64,000 nt of DNA from the NCBI RefSeq assembly GCF_963662255.1, contig NC_085047.1:47089006-47153005 (forward strand), in the 5' to 3' direction. Positions within the stretch are counted from its first letter, which is position 1. Each line of letters begins with the position of its first letter. Position numbers and translations under genes: made by a program. This DNA comes from Cinclus cinclus (lineage: Eukaryota; Chordata; Aves; Passeriformes; Cinclidae). The notes under the pieces are model-generated. The model was given only the letters and a program-made list of their open reading frames with translations, was not told the origin of the DNA and ran no database searches. This document shows positions 1-12,910 of the stretch, piece by piece.

Positions 1-602
1 AAATTATTTTGATATTACATCTTAAGGAAAATATAATTCATTGAAAGGAACTAAATAAATGAAAACCATTGAATGTCAAGAACAGATGCAGCCTTAGTTT
101 TCAGGTGGAAAATGGAGGGGAAAAACTCCCTCTGCTCTGGTGATCTTTGGCTGCCATGTACATGAACTTCTGGGACTGGCTGTTACAGCTGTGGCTTATT
201 TCATTATAAGCTGTTCTGTGAAATATTGATTATTCTGAAGGTCTGTGTCAGTAAATTTCCAAGAAGTCATTAGCTAATAAAGATATGTGTTATAATCTGG
301 AATCATCACTGTATCTTTGTGTGTGTTACTGATGACTTGATCTGTCTTTTCTTGGCAGGCACTGAGAGAAGAGCTGAGTGTAACTGAGTGTAATTCCTCT
401 TCCAAGAACTGTAAGAGAGGGAAAGTCTGAAAAAGAAAGCTGAGAAAGAAAATTTCATGTCTGATTGAGAATAAATTCATCCCTAAAATTGCAGATTTGG
501 GCAGGGAAATAATTTCAGACGGATTGTTTATTTAATGAGGAGTTAAAGAAATGGCCTTTATTTAGATATGGTAAGTTAGTTGATAGGAGCCAAAATTTGT
601 TG
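1..602. other. AT-rich non-coding DNA, nothing recognised
   Basis: No open frame here has a recognisable protein signature, and no repeat family is apparent. The short minus-strand frame of 68 codons has ordinary AT-rich composition and no domain. Confidence 0.6.
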
Positions 603-680
603 CAAAAAAACAAAAAACAAAAAACAAAAAAACCCCAACCAAAACCCCAAAAAAACAACAAAAAAAAAAAAAAGGAAAAA
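603..680. repeat. A-rich low-complexity tract
   Basis: The stretch is almost all A, broken by single C residues and CCCC blocks (CAAAAAA- and AACCCC-like words), and ends in a run of about 14 A. It could be the decayed poly(A) tail of a retroposed sequence, but no body with gene or SINE similarity was seen next to it. Confidence 0.85.
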
Positions 681-1249
681 GTGAAAGATTTAGGTGAAAT
701 TCAGTCTTTAGCTATATATTTGATTTGAGCATTTTATTGTTTTTCAGACAATTGTGATTCTGTGGATTACTTTTCATAAGAAAATGTGGACAGAGCTCCC
801 TATGTCCTTGCTGTCACCTTGCATATATCCGTTTTGAAACAACCTCAATATATCAATCCAAAGGGTAATTTCTGGATCCTTAGTGATCAAAGTGTACATG
901 CTTGTATGTTTATGATATTTTATTTATAAAAATATTTTATTTTCATGAATTTCTGTAAAAAATACTTGCTTTTATAACTGCCACAGGGTTATTTGCGCAA
1001 CACTTCTGGCATTTTTCTTCAGGAGATATACAGGTTGAATAGAATGAGGTTGGTAAAATTACCACTGCTGTGAGCAACAGACTTTTTTTTTTTCCAAAAT
1101 TTCCCATGTGTAACAACCAACCAAACTTCAGTTTCATCAAAGGGTATAATGAAATCGTTATAGGTAAATCACTTGACTGGCAAAAATTACTGCTTCTTCA
1201 CAAATCAAGGCCCAATACCTTTTCAGACCTTTCTTGGCAGGCCTAAGCA
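681..1249. other. AT-rich non-coding DNA, nothing recognised
   Basis: AT-rich sequence with a T homopolymer around 1082-1094. No gene, RNA or repeat family is recognised. Confidence 0.6.
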
Positions 1250-1345
1250 TATGGTTTCTCTACAGGAGTAACTGGATGAGATTCTTTGGTTTGAACTAAA
1301 GTGGTAGTCTAGATGATCTAATGTTTTCACTCTAACCTTTGCACC
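1250..1345 (+). mobile_element. CR1 LINE, old 3' end fragment
   Basis: The words ACTGGATGAGATTCT (from 1270), then TCTAGATGATCTAATG and TCTAACCTT, occur in the order and spacing of the 3' untranslated end of old CR1 elements known from turtles and crocodilians. The family form, recalled from memory, is a 'GGATGAAATTCTATGG' block followed by 'GACTAGATGATCTAATGGTCC' and a CCTTNNAACCTT-like block. The copy is diverged, truncated at its 5' side and carries no coding sequence. It is in sense orientation. The boundaries are estimates. Confidence 0.65.
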
Positions 1346-4300
1346 TCTGAGATGGGGTAAGTCATGTGAGTCAGGCTACTTTTGCATAAGCATATCTAAC
1401 CATAGCATTGTGGGGTTTTATGGTGCTAGGACTTCTCTGAGGAACTCTTGCCTTGTTCCACTGCTCTGCAAAGCCAAAGTTTTGCTTTCCAGATACTCAG
1501 TTGAGTAGAGCTGCTGGGAAGTTTGCAGCTGCTTTTGATAACAGCTGTTATGGACTTTTTTGTATCGTTTGTAAACTGCGAAGCATAATAATTCCTGAAA
1601 GCAGTTAAGATTGTGGTAACTGAGAATATGAACATGTTCTTGGATTACTCCTCTGCTTCGCCAGTTTGAAGCTGTCTGTCAAAGACTGCAGAGAACATGA
1701 AAATGTGATCAACCAGAACCGTAAACAAAAATCCCCGCCCAACAACCACATGGAAAAAAACCCAACTGAAGTCTGCATTACCACAACTGTCAACAAGATT
1801 TCCATTCAGAAATCCTCTCTTTGGCTTGTCTTCTAATACTTTTGCTAATGGAAAGAATGCTCTTAAAGAAGTCAAACTCCTTTATATAGTTGCTTTTGAT
1901 CACATACCAAATAGAGTTTCAACCAGAGAAAATGAATAAACATCTGTAGGAATTTGCAAACAATTACAGCATGTTTTTTCTGCCTCTCCCTCTTTCTGCC
2001 TATCTTAAAAACAAGTGTACATGGACATGCATAACTTTTTCAAATTTGTTTAATGTTCAAATATTATCCAGTGACATTTTACAGTTGTGGAATTTTTCAA
2101 TCTGTGTTGCAAATTTTCTACAGAGATTCAAAACTATGCAGCCACATTGTGTTGCTTCATTCTGGCCTGTCAAACGGGATGTTGAGTTTTCTTGTAATAT
2201 CTTTTGCAGGAGAAGCTGCTACAGCATCAATGGTTGCAGGAAGAGGTGACAGGACATGTAGATGTTTATGAGGACTCTATTTGGGGTATTTGCAGTCAGG
2301 ATTGCAGAGTGTTTTCTCAACACATAGCTTTAGAGATACCACTTTAGAGATACTGCAAGGGAAGCTTTTGAATTTTATTTAGCATACTAAATGATACTGA
2401 AACTTCAGTTGCTGAGATGATGGCTTTGAACTTCCAAAGTGACATGTGTGGCAGTGGAACAACAGAGATAGATCCAGATTCACAATTCCACTGTTTGACT
2501 GCTCTTCTTGATTTGGTAAAGAACAAGAAATAAAGCTAGAAAGTAAGAGAAGAAACCCATATGCATGAAACGCATAAAAACCTGTTCCAAAAGGGAGAGT
2601 GTTATTGATTATCTAGTTCAAAGCACAGGTGCTTTTGCTAATGGCAAGTTATGACAGCTGGAACATACTTCTTTTATTTAGTGGGTAAAATGAATCACTG
2701 ACTCTCTCATTACCCTGGCCTGTCTATAAATTCAAAGATGTGAAACAATGCTGCTGTGGTTAGTGCTCTGACTGCGGCCTGATAAATCCTGGGTTGTCTA
2801 TCTTTTATAGTTGTTTGTACATAGAGAACTGCTGTGAAATCAGTCACCTCCATTTATGTGCAACGTAACACTCCTGGTTTTATATAACAGCTGCTGCTTG
2901 AAAAATACTGGTATGTGGACAACAAGGTTCATAACCTGCAATGGAAATGTGAGGCTGTCTGGCAGTTTTTATTCACTGACCCAGCATTAAACTAGTGACA
3001 GTTCCAATAATGGATTTTTTCAGTTCTGCAAATACAGCTTGAAAGATGGACCAGATTCTGCAATTGCTCTCTGTGAGGAGCATGCACTTGCATGCTAATA
3101 ATCTGGATCAAGGATACGAATCTGATAAACCTGTTCTACAGTAGCTTCAGAAATGATTTTAAATTACTCATCCTAGTACTGACACTAGAAATGGCCTTCT
3201 CTGCACTGATTTTAAATAATGATCTCCCCTGATGCTCAGTGCCTAGCCTGCCCACAGAAACATCAGTCATTTGGAGACTGCTGCAATTCTCTGTCCACTA
3301 AAATTGTGATGAAAGACTTCCTTTTCTTCAAGGATCTCTTTGCCAGGAGCAAATAGCTATGGCAGGCAGATAACAGGAAAAGTACCTCCCAAGAGCAAAA
3401 TGAAGTTTTATTTAATGTTCCCTAGGATAAGCATTGCATTAAACCTAAGTATGAGAACATTTCTGCAAACAGTTGTTGAGAAAGAGACAGAGATACATAG
3501 CAGTCACACTTGTCACATCACCCCAAATGCAAAAAGCCCCTAGAGGAATACATCCCTCCATTTCCTTGTCACCCACAAATTGCTGGGTAGGTTATGAGTT
3601 TCTAATGTTAGCCTATCACTAGATACTTTGAGTTCATTTTCTATACAGTAACGTGTAACAGTGTTTTTTCTTAGGAGTTGTGAGTTTTGCTGAACTATTG
3701 CCAGAATGAACATTGATACCAGGTGCCTACTCTGGCAGAATCCAGTATCACACCTACAGATAAAGTGTAAAATTACACGTGTCATGCCCAAGCATCACAA
3801 ATTACTCTGACCTTCATCTCAAATAACAAGATAACTCCTGCTTTGAGACTTCAGACAATGCAACTTTGGCAAAAGGCAGGTTTTTCATAGCCAAGAACAT
3901 CAAACCTCCTGTCTTTTACAGCACCAAAGGGGCTGACTTTTAAAGAAAATGTATTGCCAAATTGAATCTGCCTTTGGTCTATAAAATAAAGTGTACTATC
4001 CTGGGCAAGCACAGTGATAAACAGTCTTTGACTGGTTTGGAAGGAGCCACAGTGGGCTGCGGTGCTGACTGCTGGAGGCTCAGATATGAAGGTGATGCAG
4101 ATAAAAGCACGTGAGCGTTCATGAGGAGAGAAACAGATGGTCAGGAACGACAGCCATGCCCTCTGAGATTCTGACTCTTGCTAAGGTGTCTGAGGTGTCC
4201 CGGCTTCGTGCTTATTGCTTGAAAGATGTCGAGAATTTGAGAAAAGCAGTGGTCATGGCTGGTGGCACTGCGCAGGCACTGGGGAGGAGGGTGAGGGCTA

Positions 4301-4524
4301 TTGGGACCCTGAAGGCCACTGCTGCTGTCCCAAACCACTGACACTGTGTGGGCTGGTGAGAGCTTTCTTGGCATCTTCCCAGATTAACCACTCACATTCA
4401 GCCAGTTATAAAACAAATCTGTGACTTGAATTTCTCTGTTCACTAGCACATTTTGAAATTTTGAATCCTTCAGATGTATGGCTGATTTAATTAACCTCAA
4501 ACAAAAAGGGTGACTAATTAGCAA
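1346..4524. other. Non-coding DNA, nothing firmly recognised
   Basis: This interval is AT-rich to moderate in composition and contains only short chance open frames (92 codons at most). A weak CR1-like word lies near 2585-2630 and is treated as unproven. Around 4040-4380 the sequence is more GC-rich, but I recognise no exon or repeat family there. Confidence 0.5.
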
Positions 4525-4542
4525 TTCAAATTCGAATTTGAA
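4525..4542. repeat. 18-bp perfect palindrome
   Basis: TTCAAATTCGAATTTGAA equals its own reverse complement. It is preceded by a TAATTA homeodomain-type core at 4515-4520 and followed by further AT-rich binding-site-like words (GATTAAGC, TGTAATTT). Whether the site is bound by any factor cannot be judged from sequence. Confidence 0.9.
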
Positions 4543-7500
4543 AGTGAGACCTGATTAAGCAGATTGTAATTTTTTCTTGGATGATCAGGTCAAAAGTACC
4601 ATACCCCTTCTGCTACTTAAGGTGAAGTGACTGGTCCCAAAGGACTACACTTGTACACAGTCTCTAAAAACATGAGTGCAATGTTTCACCAAAAACTTTT
4701 GCATGAGGAAGTTCTTAAGGCTGTAGAAAACAATGTCTTTTTCATACAGAAATGAAGGAGTTTGAACTGAGGAGTGGATTATACTGCAGAGAACTGTCAG
4801 CAGGGATCAGATGAAAATTTACATGTTATTAAGATCAAAAGAGTAATTTCCTAAAGGTTTTTTTTTAATACATTTTCAGGCAAAGACAATAAGGTTATTC
4901 AGGACTCTCTACTTCAACTATTTTAGTGGGATAATAACCTTACATCTGGTGTTTTTTGAAAATTTATGGACTAAATAGTAATTATTATTTATAGGCATAA
5001 TAGTTATTATGTCAATTTCTATCTTAGTTTTATTTTAAATTTTTGAGCTCCTTTGCATTTACTGAATAAAAAAAAGGGTAGGAAAAATATTGGCAATTCT
5101 AAAATAAGTGACTGCTTAGCATATCATTGCTAATATGGAACTGGCCTGGTTAATGACATTCGTCTTTAAGGACAAAGATAATCATCTTTATAGCTTGCAA
5201 ATTCCTTATTAGTGTGCAGATAGTGTTACTATAAATTCAAACTGCATATCATAAGCCACACATTTTTAGCTGTTAGAATTCATTCTCTGAATATTTAGTA
5301 AGATGATGAAGGGATGAATGGTGACTCCCCAGCTGGACACAATTCCATCTTAAGCAAGATGATAACTTCTAATATGAAGATGGAACTTATGGATTCTGGC
5401 CAGAAAAAAAATAGCATTTCTCCAGCGGAATTCCAGTTTAAACTCTATTCTGGAAAGAAATTATTTTAACAAGGTTCCTCGCCCTTTTAGGGGCTCCTGG
5501 GAAAAAAACATGATGGAAAAGCCAAGTGTGTGGTCTTTTGAAATTTCTGAGTAATTTGTAAAAGAGACAGTATGGGCAGCTTTTAGGAATAGAAACAGAA
5601 AAAACTGCTGCAAGTTGACAAGAAATATTTGCTGCCCCTAAGCTCTTATAACAGCACCCATGACCCTGCAAATAGAAATTTTTTTCCCAGCAATATGTCT
5701 AAAATAATGGCCATTATACTGTTGTGCAGATTTTTGAAGTGGCACTTGATTTCACATATTTTAAGAGAAAAAAAAGAAACATAAAAGTAATTAATTAATT
5801 CTGTTGGGATGCATAGGTCTCGATGTTTACATTTTGAGATTTTTTTTAGATACTTACTTTGTCTTTACCCTTGAAAGAAATTAACAACTTACTTTTTGTT
5901 TTTTTCACTTAGCTTGTATGATGATGTTCATGTCTTAGGGAGGGTTTTTGATAGATTGGTCCTCACATGCAGCAATTCTAACTTAAGGCTAAGTGATTTC
6001 AGCCTGTGAGCCCACACTGTTTTTTCCTGAAGGTATGGCAATGAGATGGGGGTCCATCAGGAGTGTATGTGATTGCAGTCCATACAAATCTATGGAAGTG
6101 AAAAAATCTTCAAAACACTGGGTGTGATCCTAGAGTCAGTATCTCTTCTAAAATCCTTGTATTTAACATTCTGAGAAATAGCCATATTTCGCTGTAGACT
6201 CAGGCTGTTTCATACCAGATCCAGATACCTTGTGTTAGTCACACGACTGTCCTGCAACCTTTCCTAGCCAGAAGTCAGAGGTCTTTTTATGCATCCAGAA
6301 AGGGATCCCTTTCTCTCCCTGCTGACTCCATGGGCAGCCCGGCATGCTTGTACTCCTAATTTATGCAGCTCAGTTTGTTCTCTATAGCTAAGTAGGGTGG
6401 AATTCTGGCCCCAGCACATATTTCCAATTTGTCTCCAATTGTAGACATGTACCTTCTTTTGATACTGGTTGTGTTATACACTGAGCCTTTCAGGCACATG
6501 AGCCTGACAGAAGAATAAAGCAGGAGCCTAAGGAGCATTTAGTTCAAAGGAAGTCAGAGGGTTTGCAAAACATTGCTGGAAGTACGATGAAGTGTTTTAA
6601 TTCCATGAATTACTGGTAATTTGAAAAATTTTCCCCACAGAGATCAGTGGGAAGACTTTGAGATAGCTTTAAGCCACATGAAAGGACCCGCTTTTCAGAT
6701 GGGTTACTTTGGGAAGGAAATTCAGAATAATCAACAAATTGCATTTGAGATACTACTAAAATTGATGGTCTTCTTTGACAGTTTTGCTTTTGAAAGACCT
6801 CTAAATTAGCATGGTTGATAGCCTGCCTTCTTCTTGTGCGCTACACTTCAGTGCCTGGAGATGCAGTATATGCTCAGTGAAGGAAAAATGAAGGAAATAG
6901 AGTTGTTACAGATGAATTGTTTTTACATGTAGGTAAACACCACATTCTCCCTTTAAAGCAATTATTATTTTGTCCCTTAGATGCCGTTATTTATTGTGGA
7001 TCCAATTGTTCTCATTCAAGATAAAAACTTAGCCAGATAAACTTGCTTCAATACAACTGATCAAAACACTTTAAAACAGCTTCCCAGAGAAGCTCTTATG
7101 CAGTGATTGCCACAGGACCTCCTTCCTCAGGTAAAAGGAAATGGAAAGCCACTAGTACAGCACTCCATTTTGGAACAGAGTTTGGTTACTGGAGCTGGGT
7201 TAGCTTATTCTTGGTCTAAAATGACCTCAGTAAGATGCAGCGTTGGCAGTCACCCTGGCTGTGACTTGTCCAAAGGGCACAGTGAGTTCATACCCAAAGG
7301 CCTGTTGGGGAAAATGCACTTTTCCAGCTCTCTGGAGACAGATGACCTGCACACTGCATGCTCTAGATGGAAGTATGAAGCAGTCTATGATGCAATATTT
7401 TGGCAAAAGTTTCCAAGCATACAAGGAACCCAGGAGAAAAATCAGGCGTCCCTTTCATTTATGGAAATGCTTTTTATTCATGGAAGTTCTGGAGAAAGCC

Positions 7501-7803
7501 CAAGCATGCTGTATGATAATCCACATTCACTTACAAAATCTACATGTCCTCTGCACAACTGAGGCATGAAAAATTCTGGAGAACAGCTCTTGGAAACCAT
7601 CACCTATAGTAGTAATGTTTTAAGACTTGTGGGGACACATTCAATTAAGGCTTCATATAGTTTCCATACCAAAGAAAATCCTACAACACTGAATAAATAA
7701 TAGTGAGGAAAATGTTTCCAGCCTACACTAACTTATAGAATGGCTCCTTTACATTGCTTTACAGATGTAAAGGGACTTTAAAAGTTTTAAATGAACTGTT
7801 AAT
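4543..7803. other. Non-coding DNA, nothing recognised
   Basis: AT-rich interval. The open frame at 7107-7562 (151 codons, plus strand) has no domain, signal peptide or membrane segment that I recognise, and an overlapping frame of similar length exists, so it is not annotated as a gene. Confidence 0.55.
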
Positions 7804-7830
7804 GGAGGACATGGAGGACATAGAGGACAT
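7804..7830. repeat. Three-copy 9-bp tandem repeat
   Basis: Three consecutive units of GGAGGACAT occur, the last with one change (AGAGGACAT). The flanks show no related sequence. This looks like simple local slippage. Confidence 0.85.
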
Positions 7831-9439
7831 TAGCACAAATGAAAATCAGCCTCATGAATATTAGGGAGTTAAAGAATTGAGTGGATTACTTGGCTTCAAA
7901 AATTCAAAGAAAGACTCTGAATCCAATTCTTACTTTGAAACTTATTAACCCTTTTCTGCTCTGCTTTTTATTTAATCCTTTCTTCTCAGCCATGACTTGA
8001 GATTTTCTGTTCTGTGGCTCAGCTTCAGCTGAAGGAAAGGGAGAATGAATGGTTTTCTTGCAGGCAATGCCATAGACTACAATAGACATGCCATGTTGTT
8101 GGATACATGCCAAGACCTGTGATGTGGGTTCAGGCTGTGGATTTCAATCCACTCATTGCCTGAAAGGAAATGTGAACTTCTTGACCACAAGGTCAATACC
8201 CCATTTCTTTGATACCAAATTCAGTGCTATCTTAATGAATCAAAACAGTCTAATAAATCAGTCTCCTCTGGAGGCTTATTTGTGGCATTTCTTTGCTCAC
8301 ATCTGAAATATCAGAAATTTGGGTCTCTTGTTTCCACCTGTCTGGTCAGGAGAAGGGCTTCTGAACTTGCTTGAGAATTTAAGCTCACTGAGAGGTGCAA
8401 TGATATTATAGCTCAGGCTGGACAAAGTTCCTATGACTGAAGATATACTCAAGGCAGGACTGAGGTGAGAAGTCAAGGTGCACCACAAGTAGGGATGTGA
8501 GGAAGTAGTGAAACATAGGCAGGGAGTTAAGAAAGGCTCAACAGTTAGTAAAACTAATTTGGGAAGTGCCAGAGCACCTACACTGAGTTTAAGCATTGTT
8601 ATAAAGGTTGGACTTTCTACAGTGATCCTGCAAATATCTCCTCCAGATTTGTGTGGAGTGTACAAATTGGCTCTTTTCTGGAAACAGCATTATCCCTAAA
8701 TCTTAGCTAAGATTCTGGACACAAGACTGAGTGCAACACATATCTCCACTTCAGGCCATCTAGGAATTTATTATTCAGTTACAAAGGTATTAATAGGATC
8801 TCTGAGGCTTAGGACTTGATATCTGGGTTCACTGAAGTTGCCGATTTCTAAGCATCAGAGGAAAATTCCAGTAGGAAATTTCTGAGTCCTGAGGGAGAAA
8901 AAAAATGTCTTGAAGACTCAAGCAATGGCAGTCTGAAAATCTTCTGGGGAAAGAATGAATTTTGCCATTCAACAAACACATAAACCAGTTTCTGTGGTTC
9001 TTGGAAAAGTTTGAAAATTTACAGAGCTACAAGGGCACAGTTAAGGAAGATATGCAGGGCTCATGGATAGGGCAAAACAAATAGATGCAATGGCATAAAA
9101 AATATGACTAATGTTACACAGCCTTTGAATACATAACACTATGAACATAAATTCTGCCAAAATACAGGTGGAGGCAGGAATAGATGCCAGTGTCATAGTC
9201 TGGGAACAGTGTTACTCATTTGTCAGTGAGGAAGAGAAAGGCATGCAAGAACCAAGCAGAAAGATTTTCTACTTACACTCAGGTATGTTCATCCTGGGAT
9301 GATTAACAACAAATTCCTGGTCTTTGGAGCCTTAAATGTGCACTTTGGGTTGGGTTGTAATGTTGCATTTCTAAGTCAAGAGTCAATCACACTGAAAGAC
9401 CAGTACTGCTGGCATATTGGAATCAGCTCTTAGTGTTAA
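7831..9439. other. Non-coding DNA, nothing recognised
   Basis: Mixed-composition DNA with no supported gene. The minus-strand frame at 8297-8665 (122 codons) and its plus-strand overlap have no recognisable features. Confidence 0.55.
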
Positions 9440-10201
9440 TACCAAAAAACATGGAATGATTTGCCTTCTCACTGCCATGCCAGAGGTACCTCATTGGAGC
9501 TGAGATTCCTCTGCAGCTTGTGATGCAGACCATCGTGGAGAAGCTATGCCCTGCAACCCACAGAAGTCCACAGGGATGCAGAGATCCACCTGCAGCCCAT
9601 GGAGGTGCCCATGCCAGAGCAGGTGGACTCTTGGAAGAGGTTGTGTTTCTGTGGGAGACCTGTGGAGCGAGGGGTCGTTGCTTCCAGACTGGAGCAGCCT
9701 GTCCTTGGAAGACTGCGCCTCGTGGAAGAGCGACCCAAGCTGCAGCACTTTGCAGAGAACAGTTGCTCATGAGAGGGAGCCGCACTGGAGAAGTTTGTGG
9801 AGAATTGTTTCCTGTGGGAGTGACCCCATGGTGCAGCAGGGGAGCAACTTCTCTCCCTGAGAAGCAGGAGAAGCCTCAAGCTGATAAACTGACCATAATC
9901 CCCATTCTCTGCCTCCTTGTGTTGCTGGCATAGGAGAAAAGAGCTTGGAAGGAGGGAGGGTTAGGGAGGGAGTGTTTTTAAGGGTCTTATTTTACTTCTT
10001 ATAATTCTGCTCTGATTTTGTTAGTAAAAAATTTACTTCATATCTCAAAGTTGTGCCGGTTTGGCCCTGGATGGTATTTGATGAGCAATATCTCCAGCTC
10101 CTTATGGATCCTTTGTTAAGTTTTCTTTGTCCAGCTACACAGGGGAATGAGTGAGTGGCTTTGGTGGGTGCCTGACAACTGGTTTAGGTCAACCCACTAC
10201 A
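9440..10201 (+). mobile_element. Endogenous retrovirus LTR, avian family, probably solitary
   Basis: A GC-rich block of 9480-9960 carries loosely repeated 'GTGGAGGAGCAG / CCCATGGAG'-type words, then GAAGCAGGAGAAGC, then TGATAAACTGACC and CCCCATTC. An AT-rich part follows (TTATTTTACTTCT and AGTAAAAAATTTACTT, near where the family has its poly(A) signal). The end is GGCTTTGGTGGGTGCCTG, GGTTTAGGTCAACCC, ACTACA. This order matches an LTR that I recall as very common in bird genomes, often classed as ERVL-like; the class is less sure than the family match. The 3' end is well defined at ACTACA (10201). The 5' end is uncertain: similarity seems to start by GGTACCTCATTGGAG (9485) and may reach further left. 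No gag, pol or env coding sequence or second LTR was found within the window. The open frames crossing the block are chance. The copy is clearly decayed. Confidence 0.7.
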
Positions 10202-12876
10202 GAGCTGCTGCTGCTTTCACTTTTCTATATTCCTGAAAAAAAATGTTAATTCATTTTAGGCATAATTTCATTTAATCATTTCAAGGTAATTTGACTTCTT
10301 AATCTAGTAGGCATCCCATCTAGAGCTTGCCCATGCAGAATGTGAACTTTTAACACTGACTTCAAATAATTTCTAGAGTCAAGAGGTTGGACAGCACTGA
10401 AACCTTGTCATTGGCTCTATAACTTCTACAGAAGTTATTCCTAAGGAGATAAAAGAGCTGCTGGAAGGGCCTGCTTGGGAGCTGAGGTGGCAGCTACAAC
10501 TTGCGAAGTACATTTATCCATTCTATGTCTGTGGTGTTGCTAATGGGTCTGAAGGGATTGAACCATCTGTTCACTCCTTTTCAAATACACACAAATACTG
10601 GCATCAGTAATGGAACATTTACATCTTCCACTCTGGGATGAAGTCCTTTGTGGACTTCAACTCAGCAGCAAGCAATATTAACACATTAAGTAAGGAAATG
10701 CCAGAGGAGCCTCTTGCTACAAAATGGCTTGGAAGGGTTAAAGAATGTGAGTGTGAATCTTCGCAGGAAGGCCTGAAAGTTCATCTGGGCTTTCATGTAA
10801 AACCTCAGGGAGGCCAGTAGGCAAAAAAGACACTCTCCTCAGAAACATGAAAATAAGTCTTCAAAATGTCATTATCTTGGGTTGAATGAGTGAGGACTTG
10901 TTTGGTTTTGGTGGGGGTTTTTTGTGTTTTTGTTGTTGTTTCAGTATGTTCATGTTTTTCAATAAGAAAATGTTATTTGTTATAGCTCATGTTGAATGAA
11001 TTTGAGGGGTTTCCTCCTCTTTAGCAGCCAAATTAACAATCTCTCTCAACCAGTTATTTACCCAGGACACTCCTACAATCATGGTTTATTCATAACAGAC
11101 ATTTGAAACAGTTCAAAAACAGAGAACATAAGATGAAGTAGAAAGTCATCCTTACTGTAGCTGATGAAACCAGCTAAAGCCTAACATAGATCTACAAGTC
11201 CATGATGACCTATGAAGCTTCTAAGATTTTATCTGACAGATTGGAAGTGGTCAATACTGAAGGATGATCAGAGTTCAGGTCCCTCAGGGAGCCACAGCTG
11301 TAAAAATCTTCCTGGAAAAGAAGTGAATTACTTATATTTATATATATAAAAAAAGCAGGAAAAAGACCATCGACACCAAGAATGCATTTTGCTTTAGAAG
11401 ACTTGCCATCATCCAGACTCTGTCCATCAACCTTATGCCACACACAATGGTAACAAAAAGCAATGCTGATGCATTTTTCACTTCTCAGTCTCAGGGAGCC
11501 AATGTAGGATATTAAAATAATGATGGTATTTTTGATTCCAGGAAAGTCTTTGTACTGAATTAAAAATGCAGTAAAGGCTAATTGGAGTTGATATATCTCC
11601 TGATAGATTAATTTTGAATCAAATACTATATTATATTGACATTGTTTTAGTGATCAAGATGTTCTCTAAACTGAAAGTGCTTCTGAGGGGATAATTACAG
11701 CTTGGAGGAAGAAACAAAAGATTGAACACGTAAATGATTAAATGTAAATAAAAATACGAGTATATTTTGCTTTATAGAAGCTACAGAAGAAGAAGCAAAA
11801 GGACTTGTCTAAGTAATTGAGGAACCTTTGAAAGTATTTTTAGGGATTAAAAATTAAATATGCCTGGAAGAAAATTCAGTTCAAGGAAGTTGTACAATTT
11901 GGAATGCCTCTTGCCTTATGTTGGAGAAAGGTATACATTTCTTAATCTTTTCATAAATGAGGAAAAAGCGCAGCACAAGCACACAACCAGTGTGATCAAC
12001 ACAGCCTCTCGTGTTCCCAGTCTTGTTCTGCCTTCACTTCTTTCAATGGTGCTTTGTCAGGAGGAATCTTCTTTGAATTTGAAGATAAAATTTCTCATGG
12101 CCTTGAGAGAATGTAATCAAATCAGTGTTTATGGTTTTGGTTTTTTTCATTGTTTTGACCGATGAACTGTTTGTTATGAACCCACTTTTCTGGGCATGGA
12201 CTGAACTGTCAGCAGCTGATGGCTGGGAGGCTTCATAGGAGCTCTGCTACCTGTGGGACATCTGCCAGGTACCCCCAAAGGCACCATGGTAGCCTTCTTT
12301 TCTAACCAAACACACTAGCTGCCTCCTTCCCCTCATGTGTCTACTTGCATTCACAAATTTGATGTTTTCAAGCTCAGACCAGGGAAGCCAGTAGACACAA
12401 AACAACAGAATGACTTATTTTAGGCAGTGTCACTGTGTGCCTGTATTTTCTGAGAATCTGATTTCCTGTGTGAAAATTTAAGATTTTATGACATGTGAGT
12501 ATAAATATCAGTTTTCTTCCTATACATGGACAAAGCCAGGCCTCATGTCAGAAAGTCAGCTCTTTTAATCTTGTTTGTTTTGGGATGGAGGAGGTTACAG
12601 AGATGTGTCAGCTGTTTGCCACAGAGCTGGAGGGGGGAGACCTGTGTGTGTCAGAGTAAAAGAGAAGTAACCTCTAGCAAAGCCTGAAGGAAAATGGCAA
12701 GGACTGTGAGAATGGCCCTTTATCAAAAAGGATGACAGGAATCTGAGGGCACCTGGAAACCAGAGGTACAGGGCTGCTACTGTGACTTTATAGCAAAATG
12801 CAGTTAAACTGCAGTGGGACTTATGCCTTTTTTTGGGTGTCCAGGAAAGCCCTCAAATTGAGAACTTGCATGTTTT
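10202..12876. other. Non-coding DNA, nothing recognised
   Basis: This is AT-rich DNA with T/G-rich patches near 10900-10940. Open frames of up to 101 codons (11860-12165) have no recognisable domain. No repeat family was identified. Confidence 0.55.
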
Positions 12877-12910
12877 TTAAAAAAAGAAAAAGAAAGAAAA
12901 GAAAAAAGAG
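12877..12910. repeat. Short A/G-rich low-complexity tract
   Basis: A run of AAAAAAAGAAAAAGAAAG-type sequence about 30 bp long. It is imperfect and has no clear unit. Confidence 0.75.

Noticed and set aside
2585..2640. CR1-like wording (GATTATCTAGTTCAAAG)
   Set aside because: Similar to the antisense CR1 terminal GATCATCTAGTCCAA block, but only one short word matches.
7107..7562. 151-codon plus-strand open frame
   Set aside because: No similarity recognised. A second frame of 108 codons overlaps it, as expected for a stop-poor stretch.
9520..9933. 137-codon frame and overlapping frames on both strands
   Set aside because: They are translations of the GC-rich part of the ERV LTR, not a gene.
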